From: CAWKGV01 sp963849305
GTDB lineage: Bacteria; Pseudomonadota; Alphaproteobacteria; Acetobacterales; Acetobacteraceae
Assembly (NCBI GenBank): GCA_963849305.1
Contig: CAWKGV010000003.1
Location: forward strand, 372,001-436,000
Direction: 5' to 3'
Length of the DNA: 64,000 bases
How positions within the stretch are numbered: the stretch's first letter is position 1; every line of letters starts with the position of its first letter. The notes under the pieces are model-generated. The model saw nothing but the letters and a program-made list of their open reading frames with translations. It did not search any database and was not told where the DNA came from. A program made the position numbers and the translations under genes. This document shows positions 53,197 through 61,825 of the stretch, one piece after another.

Positions 53197-54449
53197 TCAA
53201 ACGGCGCGACCGCGACTCGGGGTGGGGCAATCGGGGGATCGGCCGGCGCGGCGCGCTTGCCTTGGGCGCGGCTATGGGCGTGGCGCCCATGCTGGACGGG
53301 CGGGCACGCGGCCAAGCCGACGGCAGGCGGTCAGGGAAGGTGGCGATCGGCGTCCTGACCGATGCCTCCGGCCCTTATGCCGACAGCGGCGGTCCGGGCT
53401 GCTTCGCTTCAGCGCAGATGGCGGCCACGGATTTCGGTGGCACCGTGCTCGGCCGGCCGATCGAGATCCTGATGGGCGACACCCAGAACAAGCCCGATAT
53501 CGCGAGCGCGGTCGCGCGCAAATGGTACGATTCCGGGGTCGATGCGATCACCGATCTGCCGGTTACGCCGGTGGCGCTCGCCGTGTTGAACGTGGCGAAG
53601 GAGAAGCGCAAGACGGTGATGATCACCGCCTCGGCGATCAGCGAGTTCACCTCGAAGTTCTGCACGCCGGTTTCCACCCATTGGGCGGACGACACGCACG
53701 CGATGACCACCGGCACGGCCAAACAGGTGGTCATGACCGGCGGCAAGAGCTGGTTCTTCATCACCGTGGATTTCACCTTCGGCCGCCAGCTTCAGGCGCA
53801 GGCGACCGAGGTGATCGAGCGCAACGGCGGCAAGGTGCTGGGCGCCGCGCCGTTCCCGATCGGCAACACCGATTTCTCTTCCCAGCTTGTGCAGGCTGGC
53901 AGCTCCGGGGCCGAGGTCGTGGGCCTGTGCGCGGTGGGCGGCGACCTGATCAACGTCATCAAGCAGGCATCCGAGTTCGGCCTGACGCGCGACAAGGGCC
54001 GCCGGCTCGCGGGGTTCCTGGTCTACATCACGGACATCCACGCGGTCGGGCTCGACGTGACCCAGGGGCTTACGTTCTCCTCGAGCTTTTACTGGGACCA
54101 GAACCGTCAGGCCCGCGCCTTCTCCGAGCGCTTCTTCGCCGCGCGCAAGGCGATGCCGACGCGCAACCAGGCGGTCAATTACGTCGCGGTGCTGCACTAT
54201 CTCAAGTCGGTGGCGCAGGCGGGCACGACCGGTGCGCTGGCGGTGGCGAAGGCGATGCGCGCGCTGCCGGTGGACTACATGGGCCATCCGGCCCACGTGC
54301 GCGCCGACGGTCGCGTGCTCTATGACGTGACGCTCTATCGGGTGAAGCGGCCGGCGGAGAGCCAGGGGGCGTGGGATTTATACGACGCGGTCGCGACCTT
54401 GCCGGCCTCCGAGGCGTTCCTGCCGATCAATCCGGCCTGTGAAGCGTGA
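53193..54449 (+). CDS. ABC transporter substrate-binding protein, branched-chain amino acid type
   Basis: A 418-residue periplasmic binding protein. An N-terminal twin-arginine-like stretch (GIGRRGALALGAAMGVAPML) precedes the fold. Family 5/LivK-type segments include KVAIGVLTDASGPYADSGGPG, PIEILMGDTQNKPDIA, TVDFTFGRQLQ and AVNYVAVLHYLKSVA. Such proteins with aromatic operons often bind aromatic acids. No permease or ATPase genes are adjacent, so it may use a remote transporter. Overlaps neighbours on both sides by 4 bases. Confidence 0.9.
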   Translation: MIKRRDRDSGWGNRGIGRRGALALGAAMGVAPMLDGRARGQADGRRSGKVAIGVLTDASGPYADSGGPGCFASAQMAATDFGGTVLGRPIEILMGDTQNKPDIASAVARKWYDSGVDAITDLPVTPVALAVLNVAKEKRKTVMITASAISEFTSKFCTPVSTHWADDTHAMTTGTAKQVVMTGGKSWFFITVDFTFGRQLQAQATEVIERNGGKVLGAAPFPIGNTDFSSQLVQAGSSGAEVVGLCAVGGDLINVIKQASEFGLTRDKGRRLAGFLVYITDIHAVGLDVTQGLTFSSSFYWDQNRQARAFSERFFAARKAMPTRNQAVNYVAVLHYLKSVAQAGTTGALAVAKAMRALPVDYMGHPAHVRADGRVLYDVTLYRVKRPAESQGAWDLYDAVATLPASEAFLPINPACEA

Positions 54450-55276
54450 GCGGTTCCCCGCGGGTGCTGGAACGTTTGCGCCGCCGACTGATCGAGCGTC
54501 CCAGCGCGCTGCGGGCGAGCAGGCTGGGCGCGAGGGAATGGGGGCCGACCGGATCGGCGATCATGCTGCAAACCTGCGACCCGTTCCTCTATTTCGACCT
54601 GCTGGCGGCCTCCTCGCGCGCCAACCGGGAATTCTGCCGCCGCTCCGGCTTGGCGTATGCGGCCTTCATCGGCATCAAGCGCGGATTTCATCCCTGGCAG
54701 GCGATGTTCAACCGCATCGTGCTCCTGATGGAGTATCTGGAGCAGGGTTACGGCGGGTGGGTGCTGTATCTCGACGCCGATGCCTATGTCTGGGATCTTG
54801 GGTTCGACATCCGAGGTTATCTGGCGGAGCGGTCTCGCTATGGCGCGGTGCTGACGCCTTCGGGGATCGACGTGCCGGATTGGAGCGTCAATGACGGCGT
54901 GGCGTTCTTTAATCTTGGCGTGGAGCCGGGGCGGCGGCTGGTGACGGCCTGGCACGAGGCCTTCATGCGCCTCACCGACGACGAGCTGCGCGCGGCCGGC
55001 CAGTGGGAGCTGGTGGTGAACGACCAGGACATGCTTCAGGGCGCCCTGCGCGCCGAGCGCGAATTTCGCGAGTACGTGCATCTGGAAAGCCCGGAGCTGA
55101 TCAACTCCCGAGATGCCCGTTACATCCGCCAGGTGCTGCGGGCGCAGGAGCCCGATTTCGCGGAACGAACACGCGTGATCGAGGCGGAGGTGGCGGAGGC
55201 ATTAGGCCGGGCACGGCCCTCACCTCAACCCTCTCCCGCAGGCGGGAGAAGCGGGCAAATAGCCTCTCGAGCGTGA
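54446..55276 (+). CDS. putative glycosyltransferase (GT-A-like, YLDADAYV)
   Basis: A 276-residue protein resembling nucleotide-diphospho-sugar transferases. RGFHPWQAMFNRIVLLMEYL and GWVLYLDADAYVWDLG carry the likely metal-binding DxD, and NDGVAFFNLGVEPGRRLV and VVNDQDMLQGAL fit the GMA12/MNN10-like pattern. The GTG start overlaps the binding-protein stop. The last 20 residues (PSPQPSPAGGRSG) are translated from a palindromic repeat, so the original C-terminus probably lay earlier. Confidence 0.72.
   Translation: MSGSPRVLERLRRRLIERPSALRASRLGAREWGPTGSAIMLQTCDPFLYFDLLAASSRANREFCRRSGLAYAAFIGIKRGFHPWQAMFNRIVLLMEYLEQGYGGWVLYLDADAYVWDLGFDIRGYLAERSRYGAVLTPSGIDVPDWSVNDGVAFFNLGVEPGRRLVTAWHEAFMRLTDDELRAAGQWELVVNDQDMLQGALRAEREFREYVHLESPELINSRDARYIRQVLRAQEPDFAERTRVIEAEVAEALGRARPSPQPSPAGGRSGQIASRA
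55218..55255. repeat. CCCTCACCTCAACCCTCTCCCGC element inside the gene end
   Basis: CCTCACCTCAACCCTCTCCCGCAGGCGGGAGAAG matches the class of palindromes at 22314 and 50272. Here it forms the end of the glycosyltransferase frame, suggesting insertion into or fusion with the gene's 3' end. Confidence 0.55.
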
Positions 55277-55305
55277 GTGGGCGCGGGAGGTAAGGGTGCC
55301 GCGCC

Positions 55306-55945
55306 TCACTTGGTCCCGAACAGTCGGTCCCCGGCGTCGCCGAGCCCTGGGCGGATATAGCCGTGTTCGTCGAGTTGCCGGTCGAGCGCCGCAGCGTAGA
55401 TGGCGATGTCGGGATGTTCCTCGGCCAGCAGGTTCAGCCCCTCCGGGGCGGCGAGCAGGCAGGCGAAGCTGATCTGGCGCACGCCGGCCTGCTTGACCCG
55501 GTGGACCGCGGCGATGGCGGAATGGCCGGTCGCCAGCATGGGATCGACCACGATGGCGAACCGTTCGGCCACGTCCTCCGGCAGCTTCAGGTAGGTACTC
55601 CACCGGAACCAGCGTTGCCGGGTCGCGATAAAGCCCGATATGGCCGACGCGTGCCGAGGGAACGAGGTCCAACATTCCCTCCAGCATCCCATTCCCGGCT
55701 CGCAGGATGGAGACGAAGCAGAGTTTCTTGCCCGACAGCACGGGCGCTTCGGTCTGCTCCAGGGGAGTTTCGATCGTGACGGGCTCAAGCGTCAGCCCGC
55801 GCGTCAATTCGTAGGCCATGAGCATACTCACCTCGCGGGCGAGGCGGCGGAAATCGGCGGTGGCCGTGTCCTTGCGGCGCATCAAGGTGAGCTTGTGGCG
55901 CACCAGCGGGTGGTCGAGGACGGTGACGTTGGCGAGGCCCGGCAT
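55306..55945 (-). pseudogene. upp: uracil phosphoribosyltransferase, frameshifted
   Basis: Salvage enzyme converting uracil and PRPP to UMP. The first part reads NVTVLDHPLVRHKLTLMRR, ETPLEQTEAPVLSGKKLCFV, SILRAGNGMLEGML and YRDPATLVPVEY. Near 55594 the frame must drop one base to give YLKLPEDVAERFAIVVDPML with the PRPP loop DPMLATGHSA, then LDEHGYIRPGLGDAGDRLFGTK. The span is 3n+1, so the corrected protein is a normal 212 residues. As read, the active site is lost. Start 55945 (MPGLANVTVLDHP). Confidence 0.88.
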
Positions 55946-56035
55946 GATGGTCCCGTTAGAGTGAGCTGTCGGACAAGTTCCCGACCAAAGCGGGGTTGAG
56001 GAGGCGGGTTGCAAGCCCCGGCATCCGGCCGCACC

Positions 56036-56473
56036 ATGCCGGCCATGACCGGATCGGTCCCACGTCTGAGCGGGGTTTTGGAGACCTCGCTCTATGTCGC
56101 AGACCTTGATCGGTCGCAAGCGTTCTATCGTCGCCTATTTGGTTTCGAGACGTTCGTCCATGACGGGCGCATGTGCGCCCTCGGGGTTCCGGGTGAGCAG
56201 GTGCTGCTGCTGTTCAAGCACGGTAGCACCGATCGTCCCGCGCCGCTCTCGGGTGGCGGCGTCATTCCACCGCACCACGGGACCGGCGCGCTGCATGTCT
56301 GCTTCGCCATCCCGTTCGGCGAGCTTACGGCGTGGGAGAGCCATCTCCGACGCGAGCGTGTCGCAATCGAGAGCCGGGTTAGCTGGCCGCGTGGCGGCAC
56401 CAGCCTTTACTTCCGCGACCCGGACTGGCATTCGATCGAGATCGCGACGCCGGGCCTCTGGCAGAACTTTTGA
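56036..56473 (+). CDS. VOC (glyoxalase/bleomycin resistance) family protein
   Basis: A 145-residue single VOC protein. VLETSLYVADLDRSQAFYRRLFGFE starts the first module and GALHVCFAIPFGELTAWESHL with RGGTSLYFRDPDWHSIEIATPG the second, including likely metal-site His and Glu. Substrate unknown. The ATG at 56036 was chosen; one at 56045 is also possible as no strong ribosome site is visible. Confidence 0.85.
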   Translation: MPAMTGSVPRLSGVLETSLYVADLDRSQAFYRRLFGFETFVHDGRMCALGVPGEQVLLLFKHGSTDRPAPLSGGGVIPPHHGTGALHVCFAIPFGELTAWESHLRRERVAIESRVSWPRGGTSLYFRDPDWHSIEIATPGLWQNF

Positions 56474-57024
56474 AGCCATAACTTTGCCGGCAGCACTACG
56501 AAATTCGAAGGCAGCCCAAAGATACCGTAATGAGCATCAATTTTTGGAGACACGGTTGCGGTCAGCGGCACGGTGTGTTCAAGCTGTGACGCCGCATAAA
56601 AAAACGAGCAGTCGGGGTGACTGGTCGGGGTCCGGCAGCGGAATGGCATGCATTGCGCCGACTTGGCACTGAAGGTCGTGCCGTATCGGATCTTTGGGCC
56701 GCGTGGCCTCGCCTTGCCAGGCGGGACCACGAGGCATCCCTCCGCACGCCCGAATTTGCTGTTTTGGTTTGCGCGTCGTATAATACCGATGGCGGTTATT
56801 AATGCCTCCTGCCTTCCCTACCGTTCTCCTCGGCGAACGCCGAACATCCACGACTTGCTTCGGTGCGGGCGAGAAAGTCGTAGATGGTCGGCCTCCGCCG
56901 ACCATAACGAGGAGAGGTCGGAACTAAGGCGCATTGGTATGACTGTTCCTTCATTCACTCTCCGAGGCGCTGCGCCGGCGGCAGGGTGCGATTGCACCTC
57001 TCCGCGGATTTATCGCGTGTAGAA
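56474..57024. other. 551-base non-coding interval with repeat copy B
   Basis: I find no credible gene here. Codon patterns in all frames look random and frames are short. The region is less GC-rich than its flanks and ends at the first gene of the glycan-like cassette. Its middle is occupied by the dispersed repeat at 56788-56922. Confidence 0.6.
56788..56922 (+). repeat. dispersed repeat, copy B
   Basis: Matches copy A at 22830-23000 in the same orientation, with identical blocks TCCTCGGCGAA, ATCCACGAC, TGCTTCGG and ATGGTCGGCCTC at nearly the same spacing. It lacks about 30 bases present in copy A after the last block. The two copies lie 34 kb apart. Confidence 0.75.
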
Positions 57025-58128
57025 ATGAATTTCGCAATCATAACTTCTGACAAATCCCTCGCCGCCGTAATCGAAGAATGGAGGCTCGTCCAATCCCGCG
57101 TGGCGCGGTTTCCGTTTTCCGACCCCGCCTTGTTCAACGCGTGGTGGCAAACTCGAGGCAAGCAGGGAGGCCGCAAGCTGCACATCGTGACGGGCCGGCA
57201 CGATGGACGGCTCGTGGCGCTCGCGCCGCTGGTCGTAACGCGACGGTGGGGTACGCGCGTTCTGGAGTGGGGTGGCGGCGAGATCTTCGATTATTGCGAT
57301 TTTCTGATCGAGGCCCAGACCTTGGCGGAACCTCTGTGGGACGCCATTCGGCAAAGCGGGCTCTACGATTTCGGCCTGTTACGAGACGTTCATCCCCTCA
57401 CGTGTTGCAGTAACGTTCCTGGAAGTTTTGCTGAGCGTGTCGGGAGCAGGCGCGTCTCCCAGATCAGATTCAAATGGCCATCTAGCACCGCCTGGATGAT
57501 CGAAGCGCTTTCGGCATCGACGCGAGCATATTACCGTCGGGCCGAACGGAGGCTGTTGCAGAAGGGACCGCTCCGGTTCGAGGTTTGCCGCGATAGGACT
57601 TTGCCGGCGCGAGTGCTCGGCGCTCTCTTCCGACAGAAGAATGACTGGCTCCATACGCACGAAAAGCAGTCTTGGCTTTCCGACGATCCGGCCAGTGGCG
57701 CATCCTTGCTGGAGCAAATCGCCGTTAGCGCGGCCGAGGCCGGGAGCCTGCATTTTTGCTGGTTGCAATGTGGTGACACGATCATTGCTACGCATCTAGG
57801 ATTCGAGCACCGGGGATTGCTCCTTTGGTATCTGCCGGCATACGCTCGGGACTGGGCCAAATTCGCGCCGGGCCGGCTGCTTCTTTTGAAGCTGATTGGC
57901 TGGGCAATCGATCACGGCTTGTCCGGGTTCGATTTCATGCGCGGCGAGGAGCCGTACAAGGAGCAACTCGCCAACGAGCACGCCGAACTGACAGACTTCA
58001 TCTTCGCCGGCTCGAACCTCGCCAAGTTGGCAAAGCGACCACTTCTCGCCTGGTATCTGCGCCGGCACTCCGGAGCGCCATTCGAAGACCGACCCAGGGC
58101 AAAGCTCGCCGGCGAGCCCGCACTTTGA
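57025..58128 (+). CDS. FemAB/BioF2-like (CelD-type) GNAT acyltransferase
   Basis: A 367-residue protein of the double-GNAT FemAB/CelD (BioF2-like) type, often found with exopolysaccharide genes. FSDPALFNAWWQTRGKQGG and VALAPLVVTRRWGTRVLEWGG form the first module. YYRRAERRLLQKGPLRFEV and FRQKNDWLHTHEKQSWL lead into the second, with ATHLGFEHRGLLLWYLPAYA and FDFMRGEEPYKEQLANEH. It probably transfers an acyl or aminoacyl group to a glycan or peptide. The start at 57025 has only a weak ribosome site (GTAGAAATG). Confidence 0.8.
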   Translation: MNFAIITSDKSLAAVIEEWRLVQSRVARFPFSDPALFNAWWQTRGKQGGRKLHIVTGRHDGRLVALAPLVVTRRWGTRVLEWGGGEIFDYCDFLIEAQTLAEPLWDAIRQSGLYDFGLLRDVHPLTCCSNVPGSFAERVGSRRVSQIRFKWPSSTAWMIEALSASTRAYYRRAERRLLQKGPLRFEVCRDRTLPARVLGALFRQKNDWLHTHEKQSWLSDDPASGASLLEQIAVSAAEAGSLHFCWLQCGDTIIATHLGFEHRGLLLWYLPAYARDWAKFAPGRLLLLKLIGWAIDHGLSGFDFMRGEEPYKEQLANEHAELTDFIFAGSNLAKLAKRPLLAWYLRRHSGAPFEDRPRAKLAGEPAL

Positions 58129-58197
58129 TCATCGCTCTTCCTGGGCTTGCGACCATCCCGCTCTGCCTTCGCCACTCCATCTCGGAGAACCTCGGCC

Positions 58198-59367
58198 ATG
58201 TCCCGAGCTAGCGCGACGCCCCTGGCCTGCGTGATGGGCAGCATGGAGTTGGTTCGCCCACTGGGGCTAGCCGGCATACATTGCGCCGTCGTCGCCCCGC
58301 CTGACGGCTTGCCGCGATACTCGCGCTTCGCCCGGGCCATCATTCCGTGGCCCGAGGAGGAGGTCTCGGAAGGCGCCGAGGAGTTGCTCGATTTGCTGAT
58401 GGGCTTCGCGCGGAGCCAGCCGGAGCGGCCAGTGCTCCTTTACGAACACGATGCCCAGCTTCTGTTCGTCTCCCGCAACCGGAAGCGGCTGGCGGAGGCG
58501 TTTCGCTTCGTCGTCGCCGATGCCGTACTGGTCGAGGATCTGGTGGACAAAGGGCGGTTCCAGGTACTGGCCGAGCGCCTGAACCTGCCGGTCCCGCCGA
58601 CGCGGCGGGTCCGCCCGGTCGTCGGCTCGGCGCCCGAGCACATTGATCTGCGTTTCCCCGTGGTGATCAAGCCGCTCTGGCGCCGCAAATCGTGGACCGC
58701 CATCGGCGAGACGGCCAAGGTGGTCCAAGTCGATACCCCGCAGGAGCTGCGCGAGGCGTGGCCGCGATGGGCCCTGCAAGGCATGGACCTGCTGGTCCAG
58801 GAACTCATTCCCGGTCCAGAGACCCAGATCGAGAGCTATCACGTCTATGTCGATGACCTCGGTGTGACGGTGGCCGAGTTCACCGGGCGCAAGATCCGCA
58901 CTTTCCCCACCTCCCATGGGCATAGTACCGCACTGACGATCACCGAGGCCGCCGACGTCGCTGTGCTCGGCCGCTCCCTGGTTGCCGCGCTCGGTCTACG
59001 CGGCGTCGCCAAGTTCGACTTCAAGCGCGATGCGGACGGGCGACTCCACTTGCTGGAAGTTAATCCACGGTTCAATCTGTGGCATCATCTGGGAGCGATC
59101 GCCGGTGTGAACCTGCCGGCGCTCGTGTACGCGGACGTCACCGGCTCGCCCCGGCCGGCCACATCACAGCCGCAGGCGGGCGTGCGCTGGTGCCGCTTCT
59201 CCGAGGACTGGCGCGCGGCCAAGGCAAGCGGCGTGCCGCTCGGGACGTGGCTGCCCTGGGCGCTGGGCAGCGAGGCCAAGTCGCTGGTCTGGGATGATCC
59301 GATGCCGTTCGCGCACGCCATGTGGCGCACGCTCTCGGGCCGGATTGCGGCAAGAATATCCCGTTGA
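58198..59367 (+). CDS. ATP-grasp domain protein (carboxylate-amine ligase-like)
   Basis: A 389-residue ATP-grasp enzyme. The N-terminal pre-ATP domain (VMGSMELVRPLGLAGIHCAV) is followed by FPVVIKPLWRRKSWT with the nucleotide lysine, LLVQELIPGPETQIESYHVY and the metal-binding FDFKRDADGRLHLLEVNPRFN. This resembles PylC/D-aspartate ligase-like proteins forming acyl-phosphate intermediates to join an amine to a carboxylate. The substrate is unknown. It lies between the acyltransferase (69 bases) and the phosphoesterase (35 bases) in one direction. Confidence 0.85.
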   Translation: MSRASATPLACVMGSMELVRPLGLAGIHCAVVAPPDGLPRYSRFARAIIPWPEEEVSEGAEELLDLLMGFARSQPERPVLLYEHDAQLLFVSRNRKRLAEAFRFVVADAVLVEDLVDKGRFQVLAERLNLPVPPTRRVRPVVGSAPEHIDLRFPVVIKPLWRRKSWTAIGETAKVVQVDTPQELREAWPRWALQGMDLLVQELIPGPETQIESYHVYVDDLGVTVAEFTGRKIRTFPTSHGHSTALTITEAADVAVLGRSLVAALGLRGVAKFDFKRDADGRLHLLEVNPRFNLWHHLGAIAGVNLPALVYADVTGSPRPATSQPQAGVRWCRFSEDWRAAKASGVPLGTWLPWALGSEAKSLVWDDPMPFAHAMWRTLSGRIAARISR

Positions 59368-59402
59368 CAAGGGGGCAGGCTGCGCGACACCGCTGTCCCC
59401 AC

Positions 59403-60213
59403 ATGAGGCTTGCCATCATCTCCGATATTCACGCCAATCTGGAAGCGCTGCGTGCGACGCTGCGCAACATCTCCGAGGACTGCGTCGATCGCATCCTGTG
59501 CCTCGGTGACATTGTCGGCTACAACGCCGAACCTGAAGAGTGCGTCGCCGAGCTTCGTCGCTGCGCCCCGCTCTGCGTGGCCGGCAACCACGACCGGGCG
59601 GTTTGTGGACAGATCAGCACGGACGGGTTTTCCCCGACCGCCGCCCGGGCGGTCGCCTGGACGCGCGGCCGGCTTCCCGCTGATGCGATCGGTTTCCTCT
59701 CCGGCCTGCCGTTGGCGCTTAGCATCGAGGACCACCTGGTCGCCGTACACGGGGCATTGCACCCGCAAACCGGCCAGGAGCTGATGCGGCTGGACAGCGA
59801 CGAGCGCAGGCTGCTCAGTCTTGAAGCTTTGTTCGCGCATCCCTCCGGCGCGCGGGTCTGCGCTTTCGGACATACGCACGAGCTTGGCATTCATGAGTAC
59901 CGGAACGGCGCGCTGCGCCGCCACGAGGCAGAGGAAGTCTCATTGCGGGAGGACGCGGCTTACTTGGTCAATCCTGGGTCCGTCGGGCAGCCGCGGACGG
60001 CGGAGCGGCGCGCCACTTACCTTGTCCTGGACACCGCGTGTCAGGCGGTTTCGGTTCGCCGCGTCGAGTACCGACGTCCGGGCGGCCTTTGCGAAGACAC
60101 GCGCGGCAGGGCTGATGCCTCGCTCATATCCTTTGCCCGCGGGCATCCGCTCGCGGCTGAAGCGGGGTGCGAAGGCGCTCGTCCTCCACGGTTTCCTGAA
60201 ACCGATTGGCTGA
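59403..60213 (+). CDS. calcineurin-like metallophosphoesterase, C-terminus frameshifted
   Basis: A YfcE/diadenosine-phosphatase-like phosphoesterase. Metal motifs are ISDIHANLEAL, LCLGDIVGYNAEP, VAGNHDRAV, VAVHGAL and FGHTHELG. As read, sequence after VRRVEY is unrelated and runs to 60272. Removing one base near 60072 gives DVRAAFAKTRAAGLMPRSYP and a C-terminus ending LKPIG with stop at 60213, which is regular and amphipathic; 269 residues result. All catalytic residues precede the break, so the as-read protein may still fold. Second to last in the glycan-like cassette. Confidence 0.82.
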
Positions 60214-60312
60214 AACAGCGCCGTTGCGGTTTGGCATCCCTCACGCCCGGCGGGCTATTGCTCCGGCACTGACCGGGTGCCGGTTCGGCGGCCCCAGAGG
60301 GCTCTGAGGGCG

Positions 60313-61755
60313 ATGGGCATATTGAGCTACGCTCCGGCCTATCTGGTCCAGCTCATCGCTTCGTTCGTCGGCATCTATGCGATCACGCGCATCCTGACGC
60401 CGTACGAGTATGGCCTCTACGCGCTCGTCCTGAGCGTCATGAGCCTCTGCCAAAGCGTCTTCTTCTCTTGGTCGGACGTGGGCGCGCGGCGCTTCCTGGA
60501 ACGCGCGAGCATGCAGGACAAGCTACCGGTTTTGGCCACGACCATCTATGCCGGGCTCGCTCTGAGCACACTCTTGCTGCTCGCAGCGTTGCTGGCCGTC
60601 CCGGCCGTTCCGCGCCTTCCGGCGGGGTTTGGCATTCTGCTCGCCATCGGTGCCGGCGCCATGCTCGCACGGCAGTTGTCGTTGGTTGGGAAGAGCTTCC
60701 AACTCGCCGCGCTGGCGCGCACACGCTACATGTTGATGGACTGTTCTGAAAGCGTTATTGGGTTGGCGGCTGGCCTTGCACTCTGCTGGTACGCGCGCAT
60801 GGGCGCGGCGGGCATTTTGGTCGGTTTGCTGCTGGGGGCGGCGGCCGTCATCGTTTTCGACTTCCCCGCCTTCGTCCGGCGGCTACGCGGCGGGGTGCTC
60901 GACCTAAGATTGCAGCGCGAGATCATCGGGTTTGCGGCCCCGATCTCTATCGTCTTCTTCGCGGAGTACATTATCGCTTCGGCTGACCGGTTATTAGTGG
61001 AATATTATCTCGGCTCAGGCAAACTTGGTATTTATGCTGTCAGCTACAGCATCGCCGATCGTGCCGTGAGCGCCGTGTTTCTGGCCCTCGCCATCGCCGC
61101 TTACCCGCTGGTGATGCGCGCGCTGGAGCGCGAAGGGCCGGAAGCCGCCCGCAGGCAATCACTCAAATACGCGGAACTGCTGATCGCACTCTCGCTGCCG
61201 GCCACCGGCGGCTTCATCGTCGCCGCTGGCCATCTCGCGAAGGTGTTCATCGGACCGGCTTTTGGCCCGCAGGCGGCGGCTTTGATGCCGCTGATCGGCG
61301 CGGCCGTATTCCTGCACGGACTGCGCGCACATTATTTTGCTCAGTCGCTGCACCTGAGCCGAAGAACCTGGGCGATCCTGGGTTCCTCGATCCCGGCCGC
61401 GGTCGTGAACCTGGTGGCGAACGTCGTGCTGCTGCCGAGGTTGGGGTTGATGGGAGCGGTCTGGGCCACTGTCATCGCCTATGTCTTGGCCCTGGCCATC
61501 AGCGTGTTGCAGATGATCGCGGTCTTTCCGCTGCCCTTCCCAACCCGAGAGGCCATCAAGGCGCTTGTCGCCACCAGCGTCATGTGCTGGGTGTTGAAGT
61601 CGATCGCGTTCCCCGAAACGGCGATCGGCCTGGTCAGCTTGGTCCTGACCGGGATCGGTGCTTACGGAACTCTCGCCTTCGTCTTCGATGTCGGCCGGCT
61701 CCGCAGCGCGGCGCTCGCGCTGCTGGCAAAAGCAGACGGTGCTCTTCCTCCCTGA
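60313..61755 (+). CDS. Wzx-like polysaccharide flippase
   Basis: A 480-residue MATE/MOP-superfamily flippase with about 12-14 membrane helices. LSYAPAYLVQLIASFVGIYA, ILTPYEYGLYALVLSVM, IIGFAAPISIVFFAEYIIAS and ADRLLVEYYLGSGKLGIYAV match the PST/Wzx family that moves undecaprenyl-linked oligosaccharides across the inner membrane. The ATG at 60313 (MGILSYAP) has GAGG nearby; a GTG at 60277 is possible. It ends the four-gene cassette. Confidence 0.87.
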   Translation: MGILSYAPAYLVQLIASFVGIYAITRILTPYEYGLYALVLSVMSLCQSVFFSWSDVGARRFLERASMQDKLPVLATTIYAGLALSTLLLLAALLAVPAVPRLPAGFGILLAIGAGAMLARQLSLVGKSFQLAALARTRYMLMDCSESVIGLAAGLALCWYARMGAAGILVGLLLGAAAVIVFDFPAFVRRLRGGVLDLRLQREIIGFAAPISIVFFAEYIIASADRLLVEYYLGSGKLGIYAVSYSIADRAVSAVFLALAIAAYPLVMRALEREGPEAARRQSLKYAELLIALSLPATGGFIVAAGHLAKVFIGPAFGPQAAALMPLIGAAVFLHGLRAHYFAQSLHLSRRTWAILGSSIPAAVVNLVANVVLLPRLGLMGAVWATVIAYVLALAISVLQMIAVFPLPFPTREAIKALVATSVMCWVLKSIAFPETAIGLVSLVLTGIGAYGTLAFVFDVGRLRSAALALLAKADGALPP

Positions 61756-61825
61756 AAGCGGCTGAGGCCCTTGGAGGCCGGCGCCTCCCGATTGTAGCAT
61801 TCACTCCAGGGAGGAAGGGGCACCA

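Noticed and set aside
56474..57024. Small coding frames around repeat copy B
   Set aside because: Frames are short, random in composition, partly formed by the repeat and lack ribosome sites.
2188..60073. Programmed +1 frameshifting as the cause of the broken frames
   Set aside because: No shared slippery sequence, stop codon context or stimulator is seen at the sites, and unrelated genes are affected. Kept only as an alternative.
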